5,102 bases of DNA from an uncultured Bacteroidales bacterium (GCA_905236955.1 CAJOQW010000159.1:1-5102); one strand, 5' to 3'; positions 1 through 5,102 are shown, counted from the stretch's first letter. Program-made: numbers and translations. The notes: a model not told the origin generated them from the sequence alone.

Positions 1-313
1 CTTCTTCAACAGGTTCTTCAATTACCTCTTCCTCACCCTGCGAGAGGAGTTCACCGCTGCGGGCCTTGAGGGCGGCCACTTCCTTCTTGGCGGCTTCGGC
101 CTCTTCCTTCAGCCCCTGCTTCATGAGGCCGCCTATCTCACCGGCCTTTTTCTTCTGCTCGGCGAGCAGTGCGTCGCTCTGCTGCTGCAGGGAACGGCGC
201 TTCGCGTCGAGTTCAAGTATCTTGCCGACGATTTCGCTTGCGTCGAAGTTCTTTACCTTCAGGCGCTCGATGACCTGCTGAGGGTCATCACGTAGCAATT
301 TCAGAGTAAGCAT
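1..313 (-). CDS. serS: Seryl-tRNA synthetase, N-terminal part (3' end beyond window)
   Basis: SerS charges tRNA-Ser with serine in the cytoplasm and is essential. Translating the minus strand from the ATG at 311-313 gives 104 residues starting MLTLKLLRDDPQQVIERLKV. This fits the class II SerS N-terminal tRNA-binding arm: a short start, a helix with a conserved DPQ/VIERL-type segment, then a long charged helical hairpin (about residues 27-92, including ILELDAKRR and KEEAEAAKKEVAALK) that forms the antiparallel coiled coil. The catalytic class II domain lies outside the window. The frame is open to the left edge. The position after rplU-rpmA is the usual one in Bacteroidales, as I recall it. 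No Shine-Dalgarno is seen; the terminator T-tract almost touches the start codon. The acidic stretch near residues 93-104 is unusual for this family. The identification rests on the N-terminal arm only. Confidence 0.88.
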   Translation of the reverse strand, partial: MLTLKLLRDDPQQVIERLKVKNFDASEIVGKILELDAKRRSLQQQSDALLAEQKKKAGEIGGLMKQGLKEEAEAAKKEVAALKARSGELLSQGEEEVIEEPVEE

Positions 314-318
314 CGTTC

Positions 319-365
319 AAAAAAACAAAAAAAGGACCCGGCACTTTTCTCGAAGTGGGGGTCCT
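319..365 (-). terminator. Intrinsic terminator or attenuator between rpmA and serS
   Basis: Read on the minus strand, an outer stem AGGACCC/GGGTCCT (359-365 with 333-339) and an inner stem CACTT/AAGTG (353-357 with 342-346) are separated by a small internal loop and close on a 6-nt loop. The hairpin is followed at once by two runs of seven T split by one G (319-333). This is a textbook rho-independent terminator for the rplU-rpmA transcript. It begins 21 nt after the rpmA stop. Its T-tract ends five bases before the serS ATG, so it must also affect how serS is transcribed. Confidence 0.88.
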
Positions 366-386
366 GATTATTCTTAGCCTTCGAGA

Positions 387-647
387 TTAGTTCTCAAAAG
401 GAACCACTGATACGTAGGATTTGTCTTCCCTGCCGCGCTTGAAAACTACGGTGCCGTCTACCAGGGCATAGAGGGTATGGTCTTTGCCCATACCGACATT
501 CCTGGAAGGATTGTGTACGGTACCCCTCTGGCGGACAAGGATATTGCCGGCCTTTACGGTTTCTCCACCGAACTTCTTGAGGCCCAAACGGTTGCTGTGA
601 CTGTCACGACCGTTCTTCGAACTGGATTGACCTTTCTTGTGTGCCAT
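387..647 (-). CDS. rpmA: 50S ribosomal protein bL27
   Basis: bL27 is a small basic protein of the large ribosomal subunit whose N-terminal tail reaches the peptidyl-transferase centre. The 86-residue product has the family start MAHKKG, the KNGRDS segment, and the family signature GNILVRQRG at residues 34-42, followed by the usual beta-rich body (GTVHNPSRNVGMGKDHTLYAL). Length is normal. The start MAHKKG has no extra leader, unlike the cleaved N-terminal extension of Firmicutes bL27. It starts 5 nt after the rplU stop codon, so the two are almost certainly co-transcribed and co-translated. A strong terminator follows the stop codon by about 21 nt. Confidence 0.98.
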   Translation of the reverse strand: MAHKKGQSSSKNGRDSHSNRLGLKKFGGETVKAGNILVRQRGTVHNPSRNVGMGKDHTLYALVDGTVVFKRGREDKSYVSVVPFEN

Positions 648-652
648 GGTGA

Positions 653-964
653 TTAAGCGATTGAGTTGATTTTGATTTTGGAAAGTTTCTGGCGGTGGCC
701 GTTGAGGGTCTGGAAGCCCTTGCGACGGATCTTCTTGAACACCAGAACTTTGTCTGCCTTGGCATTGTCGTCGAGGACGGTGGCCTTGACCACTGCACCC
801 TGAACGTAAGGATTACCGACTTTGACGGCGTCCCCGTCTTCTATGAGGAGGACCTTGTCAAACTCTACGTCTGCGTCTTTGGCCTGGGGAAGGCGCTGCA
901 CGAAAAGTTCATTTCCTGCCTCCACCTTGAACTGCTGGCCTGCAATTTCTACGATTGCGTACAT
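653..964 (-). CDS. rplU: 50S ribosomal protein bL21
   Basis: bL21 binds 23S rRNA in the large ribosomal subunit. The 103-residue product has the standard length and the family pattern: MYAIVEIAGQQFKVEAGN at the start, a mid-region DKVLLIEDGDAVKVGNPYV, and a basic C-terminal RNA-binding end (about residues 72-98) containing KVLVFKKIRRKGFQTLNGHRQ-type sequence. It is the first gene of a leftward operon with rpmA, separated by 5 nt. A Bacteroidota-type promoter lies about 85 nt upstream of the start codon, leaving a leader with several potential hairpins that may allow autogenous control. There is no obvious Shine-Dalgarno; the bases just before the ATG are a T run, seen on the plus strand as A's. 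Confidence 0.98.
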   Translation of the reverse strand: MYAIVEIAGQQFKVEAGNELFVQRLPQAKDADVEFDKVLLIEDGDAVKVGNPYVQGAVVKATVLDDNAKADKVLVFKKIRRKGFQTLNGHRQKLSKIKINSIA

Positions 965-1048
965 AAAAAAAACTTGTTAAAAGTTTTGACCGGAGGCGGA
1001 CGTCCCCTGAACGTCACTTGGCTGGCCCCTCGGCCTTCAATAAAAATC
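965..1048 (-). promoter_or_regulatory. Candidate structured 5' leader of rplU-rpmA mRNA
   Basis: From the predicted transcription start near 1048-1050 to the rplU ATG is about 85 nt. Reading the minus strand, three local hairpins can be drawn: GGCC/GGCC with a 4-nt loop (1024-1035); GACGT/ACGTC with a 7-nt loop (999-1015); and an AT-rich AAAACTT/AAGTTTT with a 5-nt loop (969-987), followed by T's up to the start codon. GGCCGAGG (1035-1028) can instead pair with CCTCCGGTC (996-988), allowing one G-U pair and one bulge. That would enclose the middle hairpin and exclude the first. Ribosomal protein operons are often controlled by such leaders. No match to a named leader family is claimed. Confidence 0.45.
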
Positions 1049-1054
1049 GGGCTG

Positions 1055-1085
1055 CAAAAGTAGTAATTTTTTGAGTATCTGCAAA
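1055..1085 (-). promoter_or_regulatory. Bacteroidota-type promoter for rplU-rpmA
   Basis: On the minus strand, a -33 element TTTG (1082-1085) and a -7 element TACTTTTG (1055-1062) are separated by 19 nt. This matches the Bacteroidota sigma-ABfr consensus TTTG-N19-21-TAnnTTTG. Transcription would start near 1048-1050. The element overlaps the divergent promoter of the ATPase gene by 16 bp. Confidence 0.75.
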
Positions 1086-1102
1086 ATAATTTGCTAAATT
1101 TG
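1070..1102 (+). promoter_or_regulatory. Bacteroidota-type promoter for the ATPase-sirtuin unit
   Basis: A -33 element TTTG (1070-1073) and a -7 element TAAATTTG (1095-1102) are separated by 21 nt, a full match to TTTG-N19-21-TAnnTTTG. Transcription would start near 1107-1110, giving a very short leader of about 15 nt before the ATG at 1124. It overlaps the leftward rplU promoter, and the two -33 elements are interleaved. Confidence 0.75.
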
Positions 1103-1123
1103 TAGAACAAAAATGTTTCCCGA

Positions 1124-2281
1124 ATGGACGGTCCCTTCATATACAACAAATACGTAACCGGCAAGCACAACATAGGGCGCAAGAACGACCGCACCATATT
1201 GGGCAACCTCCTGACCCAGGGCGAGAACGTAGTCATGTACGAGCCGGCCAAGACGGGCAAGATGTCGCTCATCCAGCAGACTTTCTACAACATGCGCATC
1301 GCCGGGGGGAAATTCGAGGTCGCGGAATTCTCGCTCCTCGGGGTGCGCAGCCGCGAGGCTTTCATACTCAAGATGGGAAGCACCGTGCTGAGGCTTTTCT
1401 GCACCACCCCGGAAGAATTCGCCTCCGCGGCCGCCACCTACCTGTCCGGCACCCATCTGGTGTTCGACAGGGAGGCCTTCTCCACCGAGGACAAGGTGCT
1501 GTCGCTCGGATGGGACACTGACGAAAGCGACCTCAAGGCCGTCCTCACCCTGCCCCTCCGCATGGCCAGGGACAACGGCAAAAGGTGTTACATACTCATA
1601 AGCGAATTCCAGGACATCGACCTGTTCGAAGAAGGGGACCGTATATGCCGCGTCTTCAACGAGCAGCTCAAGGCTTTCACGCCGGAAGACAGGAAATACT
1701 GCTCTTTCATCTTCACCGGGTCCAGGGTGAATGCCATGAAAGACATCTTCGAACGCCGCGGGCTGTTCTTCCGCACCACCGAGCATGTGAGCCTGAGCCA
1801 GATAGAGACGAAAGACATCATAGACTACACGGTCAGGGGCTTCCTCGTCAGCGGCAAAGTCATAGAAAGGGACCTCCTGCTCGGGGTGTGCAAACTCTTC
1901 CGCAACAATATCTGGTATATCAACCACTTCTCCAGCATCTGCGACTCCCTGAGCAAAGGCTACATCATGGAACCGGTCCTGCTGGAAGCCCTCGACATGG
2001 TCATCTCCCTGCACCAGCCGCGCTTCGTGGCAGTCATGGAAGACCTCACCACGTTCCAGATGAACCTTCTCAGGGCTATCCTGGACGGACACAAGAAATT
2101 CAGCTCTTCCGAGGTCATCAACCATTACGGCCTCAATTCCTCGGCGAACGTGCGCAGGCTCAAGGATGCCCTGTGCAAGAAGGAAATAATCACATTCGGC
2201 GAGCAGGATGAACCGGTTGTGCTCGACCCCCTCTTCGAATACTGGGCGAAAAAATATTATTTCGAAATAAAGGATGAATAA
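1124..2281 (+). CDS. AAA+/STAND-like ATP-binding protein with altered Walker motifs
   Basis: The 385-residue product resembles the large Bacteroidales family of archaeal-type AAA+/STAND ATPases, which typically start NPFIYGK..V.G..F..R and carry a PRRxGKTSL P-loop. Visible here are the start DGPFIYNKYVTGKHNIGRK, a P-loop region YEPAKTGKMSLI (residues 39-50), a Walker B-like strand CYILISEFQDID (155-166), a sensor-1-like strand FIFTGSR (195-201), and a C-terminal region (about 305-370) that looks like a winged-helix domain (SSSEVINHYGLNSSANVRRL). The P-loop has Glu in place of the first Gly and Met after GK; the Walker B Asp is Ser, though the catalytic-type Glu161 remains. Cytoplasmic; no signal peptide or membrane segment. 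The start is set by family resemblance and by the promoter just upstream. It overlaps the sirtuin gene by 8 bp. Cellular role unknown. Confidence 0.82.
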   Translation: MDGPFIYNKYVTGKHNIGRKNDRTILGNLLTQGENVVMYEPAKTGKMSLIQQTFYNMRIAGGKFEVAEFSLLGVRSREAFILKMGSTVLRLFCTTPEEFASAAATYLSGTHLVFDREAFSTEDKVLSLGWDTDESDLKAVLTLPLRMARDNGKRCYILISEFQDIDLFEEGDRICRVFNEQLKAFTPEDRKYCSFIFTGSRVNAMKDIFERRGLFFRTTEHVSLSQIETKDIIDYTVRGFLVSGKVIERDLLLGVCKLFRNNIWYINHFSSICDSLSKGYIMEPVLLEALDMVISLHQPRFVAVMEDLTTFQMNLLRAILDGHKKFSSSEVINHYGLNSSANVRRLKDALCKKEIITFGEQDEPVVLDPLFEYWAKKYYFEIKDE

Positions 2282-2984
2282 AAGGATAGCCGTACTCACG
2301 GGCGCCGGAGTCAGCGCCGAATCGGGACTCGGGACCTACCGCGACAACGGGGGGCTCTGGGACAACTACGATCCCATGGAAGTCGCCTCGATAGAAGGCT
2401 GGTACCGCAACCGCAGGAAGGTGCTCGATTTCTACAACATGGAAAGGCACAACCTCATGAAGGCCAGGCCCAATGCGGCGCACGAACTCATCGCCTCCCT
2501 GGAAAGCAGATACAAGGTGGATGTCATAACCCAGAATGTCGATAATCTCCACGAACGCGCAGGCAGCACCCATGTCGTGCATCTCCACGGGGAGATTACG
2601 AAGGTACGGCCCGAGAACACCTATACCGACGAAGATGGTTACTCCGAAGCCTCGGTCTTCGACATAGGTTATTCCGACGTAAACGTCGGGGACAAGGCCC
2701 CGAACGGAGTGCAGCTGCGGCCGCACATAGTCTTCTTCGGAGAGGCCGTGCCCAAGATGGTGGATGCCATAGACATCGTGTCCCGTGCCGACATCGTGCT
2801 GATAGTGGGCACCTCGCTCAGCGTATATCCGGCGGCAAGCCTTTACCGCTACGCTCCTTCGGGCGCTCCGGTTTACATCGTAGATCCGGCTTCGGTGCCG
2901 GTGCACGACCCCCGCATCAGGCATATAAAGAAAGTCGCGACCGAGGGCGTGAAAGAATTCATCGACTCCATCAACCCCCGATAG
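2274..2984 (+). CDS. Sir2-family NAD-dependent protein deacylase (sirtuin), zinc-less
   Basis: Sirtuins use NAD+ to remove acyl groups from lysines, giving nicotinamide and O-acyl-ADP-ribose. The 236-residue product has the full Rossmann-type core: GAGVSAESGLGTYRD (residues 10-24), TQNVDNLH (86-93), the catalytic His105 in HLHGE, RPHIVFFGE (149-157), GTSLSVYPAA (179-188) and a final IVDP strand. The overall form is the compact class III (CobB/SIRT5-like) type. There is not one cysteine, so the usual Cys4 zinc module is absent, and the region after HLHGE is short and acidic. In the acyl-pocket motif YxxR the Arg position is Glu57, with Arg at 58. The ATG lies inside the ATPase gene (ATGAATAA overlap), so translation is probably coupled. 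Its 3' end overlaps the convergent lipoprotein gene by 14 bp. Deacylase is the likely activity; substrate unknown. Confidence 0.93.
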   Translation: MNKRIAVLTGAGVSAESGLGTYRDNGGLWDNYDPMEVASIEGWYRNRRKVLDFYNMERHNLMKARPNAAHELIASLESRYKVDVITQNVDNLHERAGSTHVVHLHGEITKVRPENTYTDEDGYSEASVFDIGYSDVNVGDKAPNGVQLRPHIVFFGEAVPKMVDAIDIVSRADIVLIVGTSLSVYPAASLYRYAPSGAPVYIVDPASVPVHDPRIRHIKKVATEGVKEFIDSINPR

Positions 2985-4764
2985 TCCGGGTTACATTTAT
3001 TCGGATATCCCTGGTCATCCAGCCGAATCCGTGTTTCATCTTCATCGGCAATATTATCTGGAAATCCTTGGTGAGCATGAGGCCGTTGTTCCGGTAAGTT
3101 ATGTATCCGAAACGGCTTTCCGGCCAACCGGGTTCCGCAACCGTGGTCTGGGCCAGTTCGAGCGTCATGGGAAGATATGACCCGTCCTCTCCGTTCAGGT
3201 TGCAGGTGGCGTTCTCGAAGTCGGCAATGAACTTGAACGGGCCGTAATAGCTCCAGTAATAGTCGAAATCGAGGAAGTAACGGCCGCGCCAGTCGGTCGG
3301 AGCCGCAATATCCTCTATACGAAGGTAAGAGCCGGCCTCTCCGTAATCGACGCCGTCCACGAACACGCAGGGAGCAGTCTCGGCAGGCTTGCACGGGATC
3401 TCATACAGGACTGTGAAGCAATCCGTCCCCGACTCTCCGAAACGCACATCGACGGGATAATCCCTGCGGCCGTCCAGATAGCCTTCCGCTCCCAGGAAGA
3501 CCCGGAATTCTCCGGTATTCAAAAGGGTTTTCGCGATGTCGCTGTCACTGTTCAGGGTCACTGAACCGGCCCCGCCGTCCGCAATGGAGGCGATGGTTTC
3601 GGTAACCGTCCCTATAGTGGCCTTGAGGGTGGTGGCGTCCGCCACGCTGAAGCGTACTGGGATATCCCCCACCTGCCTGACATCCTCGATCCTGCGGGAA
3701 AAGACATATTCGACTGAAAGCTTGTCCTCCACCTCATTCCCGAACTTGTCCTTGAAGAGAAGATGGCCGTCATCCGCTGCCAACTTCACAAAAGACGAAT
3801 TGGGATCGTTTATGAACTCCAGGCTCAAGCCTTCTTCCGGTGCAGGCACCCCGAAAAGGGCTTCGGACAGGTCCGCCGCCCAATTCTCCGCCTGCTCGAC
3901 AGGGATCCTCACGAGGTCGCTGCCGGCGGAAACTTCGTAGCGCATGGCATTGAAGGGCTGGAAACAGGCGCGCCGGAAAGCCACCGATTTGCCGGATTCC
4001 TTCTCCATCACGCTGCCGTCCCTGCAGATTATCCTTACGGCGTATCCATCGAGTACGCCCGCAGGTATCATGATGACGAACGGAGTGGGGACATCTCCAA
4101 GCTGCACTCCCTCACCGCAATCGAGGATTACCATGCCGGAAGTATCGGAGACGAATTCCAATGAAGGCACTCCGTCGCATGAAGCCTTGACCCTGGCTTT
4201 ACCTGAAAGGGCCTTGCCCTTAGTGCTCATGAAGACGATCTTGCTTACCACAGCCTGGCCGGTGAGGTTCAACTGCACGGCGCTGAGCACGTTGCGGAAG
4301 TTGAAGTCGGTGCTTGCGGTACCGGATGTGACGGCAGCCATCATGTTGGCTCCCGGGGCACAGGTGCCGGGGGCATATACCTGGACCTGCGGCACGGTAA
4401 CGTCGAACACGGCTTGTCCGGAAGCATCCACGCTGCAGGCGACATCCTTGACGTAGGGATAGAACGCCGCATTGACCGGAAGCTCCGTACCGGCCGTTAT
4501 TCCGGCGCCAGGCACGGCGTCGAAAGAAGCCGTATTCCTGTCCGGCTCGGAAGAAAGCCTATACTGCTTGTTGGTGCCGCTTCCCAGGAAGACGGATATC
4601 TCGTCCCCCGCCGCCCAAAGGACATTCAGCGAGTTGTCGATATAAGCCTTGGTGGAAGATTCCGCAACCGCATTCACGGTCGGGCCTTCCGGGGAGGGCT
4701 GGAGCTCCCGTGCGCAGGAAACGGCGGCACAGAGGGCCAGGATGATATGAATTGTCTTTTTCAT
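2971..4764 (-). CDS. Fimbrillin-like surface lipoprotein with unassigned C-terminal half
   Basis: The 597-residue product begins with a lipoprotein signal peptide, MKKTIHIILALCAAVSC, with the probable lipidated Cys at residue 17 (preceded by AVS). Residues about 30-280 follow the fimbrillin (FimA/Mfa-like) family pattern of Bacteroidales: STKAYIDNSLNVLWAAGDEISVF, AAFYPY, a VPQVQVY segment, FNFRNVLSAVQLNLTG, a KIVFMSTKGKALSGKARV segment and FVIMIPAGVLDGYAVRI. Residues about 283-597 match no family I recognise; they include an aromatic-rich stretch DFDYYWSYYGPF (499-510) and look beta-rich. It is longer than typical fimbrillins (about 300-450 residues), so it may be an adhesin or fimbria-associated protein rather than a shaft subunit. 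It starts 4 nt after the stop of the BIG_2 gene, so both lie in one operon. Location is probably the outer membrane, facing out, by inference. Confidence 0.82.
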   Translation of the reverse strand: MKKTIHIILALCAAVSCARELQPSPEGPTVNAVAESSTKAYIDNSLNVLWAAGDEISVFLGSGTNKQYRLSSEPDRNTASFDAVPGAGITAGTELPVNAAFYPYVKDVACSVDASGQAVFDVTVPQVQVYAPGTCAPGANMMAAVTSGTASTDFNFRNVLSAVQLNLTGQAVVSKIVFMSTKGKALSGKARVKASCDGVPSLEFVSDTSGMVILDCGEGVQLGDVPTPFVIMIPAGVLDGYAVRIICRDGSVMEKESGKSVAFRRACFQPFNAMRYEVSAGSDLVRIPVEQAENWAADLSEALFGVPAPEEGLSLEFINDPNSSFVKLAADDGHLLFKDKFGNEVEDKLSVEYVFSRRIEDVRQVGDIPVRFSVADATTLKATIGTVTETIASIADGGAGSVTLNSDSDIAKTLLNTGEFRVFLGAEGYLDGRRDYPVDVRFGESGTDCFTVLYEIPCKPAETAPCVFVDGVDYGEAGSYLRIEDIAAPTDWRGRYFLDFDYYWSYYGPFKFIADFENATCNLNGEDGSYLPMTLELAQTTVAEPGWPESRFGYITYRNNGLMLTKDFQIILPMKMKHGFGWMTRDIRINVTRTIGG

Positions 4765-4768
4765 TGCT

Positions 4769-5102
4769 CTAGAAATCTATCGGGTCGTTGCCTCCGAACC
4801 CCTCGTTGCCCGGTTTCTTCACCGTGACCGTGCAGGTGGCGCACTTGCCGCCGGCCGATGCCGTTATCACGGCTGTTCCGGACTTCAGTGCCACCACTGT
4901 CCCTTCGGAGACAGACGCCACGGCAGGGTCGGAACTCTCCCAGGAGACGGTCTTGTCATCGGCGTTGGCGGGAAGCACGGTGGCCGAGAGGGTCAGGGTT
5001 TCGTCAATATCCATTTCGACGGAAGTCCTGTCAAGCGAGACGGACTCTACCGGTATTATTTTCTTGTCGACTTTCACTTCGCATGTAGCGGATTTCCCTC
5101 CC
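4769..5102 (-). CDS. BIG_2 (bacterial Ig-like) repeat protein, C-terminal part (5' end beyond window)
   Basis: The minus-strand frame is open to the right edge, so the real start lies outside. A GTG at 5075-5077 is in frame but falls inside the repeat and is not the start. The visible part holds one whole BIG_2 domain (about 4820-5050: PVESVSLDRTSVEMD, LSATVLPANADDKTVSWESS, SGTAVITASAGGKCATCTV) and the end of an earlier one (GGKSATCEVKV, up to 5101). The near-identical endings GGK(C/S)ATC show tandem repeats of the same domain. The protein ends in a short Gly/acidic tail, PGNEGFGGNDPIDF. BIG_2 domains are common in secreted and cell-surface proteins, often as adhesin stalks; that role is inferred here. 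The next gene, a fimbrillin-like lipoprotein, follows after 4 nt. Number of domains, signal sequence and promoter cannot be seen. Confidence 0.85.
   Translation of the reverse strand, partial: GGKSATCEVKVDKKIIPVESVSLDRTSVEMDIDETLTLSATVLPANADDKTVSWESSDPAVASVSEGTVVALKSGTAVITASAGGKCATCTVTVKKPGNEGFGGNDPIDF

Noticed and set aside
66..281. 71-codon plus-strand frame rich in Ser, Ala and Phe
   Set aside because: It is the antisense reading of serS, whose minus-strand translation gives the recognisable SerS N-terminal arm.
695..1063. 122-codon plus-strand frame over rplU and its leader
   Set aside because: Codon-aligned antisense of rplU; bL21 identity is clear.
1585..2211. 208-codon plus-strand frame inside the ATPase gene
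   Set aside because: Rich in Arg, His, Pro and Gln, as expected for an off-frame reading of GC-rich coding DNA; lies wholly inside a better-supported gene.
1094..2299. 401-codon open frame on the minus strand opposite the ATPase gene
   Set aside because: Its codons are the exact reverse complements of the ATPase codons. Stops appear in this register only where the real gene uses TTA, CTA or TCA, which it avoids. The product shows no family pattern, while the plus-strand protein does.
2190..2924. 244-codon open frame on the minus strand opposite the sirtuin gene
   Set aside because: Same codon-aligned antisense shadow; the sirtuin on the plus strand has all family motifs.
3001..3032. Possible weak hairpin (CGGAT/ATCCG) just past the sirtuin stop as a terminator
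   Set aside because: Only about five pairs with a long loop and no T-tract; lies inside the lipoprotein coding sequence.
3536..4827. Several plus-strand open frames (3536-3940, 3763-4164, 3944-4456, 4414-4827) opposite the lipoprotein gene
   Set aside because: Mutually overlapping, no recognisable motif, and two of them (3763-4164 and 4414-4827) are codon-aligned shadows of the lipoprotein gene.

Overview
The window reads as a chromosomal segment of a Bacteroidales bacterium (phylum Bacteroidota), from a lineage with fairly GC-rich coding sequence. Four things point there: the rplU-rpmA-serS gene order; two promoters that fit the Bacteroidota consensus (TTTG, 19-21 nt, TAnnTTTG); the lack of clear Shine-Dalgarno sites; and a fimbrillin-like lipoprotein next to a BIG_2-domain protein. 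Genus cannot be fixed from the sequence alone; Alistipes or uncultured gut Bacteroidales would fit.

Minus strand, 1-964: rplU (bL21) and rpmA (bL27) form a tight translation operon. serS (seryl-tRNA synthetase) follows and runs off the left edge. A strong intrinsic terminator lies between rpmA and serS, and its T-tract ends only five bases before the serS start codon. rplU has a leader of about 85 nt with several possible hairpins.

Intergenic region, 965-1123: two divergent promoters overlap here, one driving rplU to the left and the other driving a two-gene unit to the right.

Plus strand, 1124-2984: a 385-residue AAA+/STAND-like ATPase with altered Walker A and Walker B motifs overlaps by 8 bp a 236-residue sirtuin that has no cysteines at all. 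The overlap implies translational coupling and possibly a shared function. This pair is the least ordinary part of the window, but nothing proves that it is a new system.

Minus strand, 2971-5102: a two-gene surface-protein operon. The upstream gene, cut by the right edge, encodes a protein with tandem BIG_2 (bacterial Ig-like) domains. Four bases downstream begins a 597-residue lipoprotein with a fimbrillin-like N-terminal half and an unassigned C-terminal half. Its end overlaps the end of the sirtuin gene by 14 bp, tail to tail.

No tRNA, rRNA, CRISPR array, insertion sequence or phage gene was seen. Several long open frames opposite the real genes are shadows, explained by avoidance of TTA, CTA and TCA codons.
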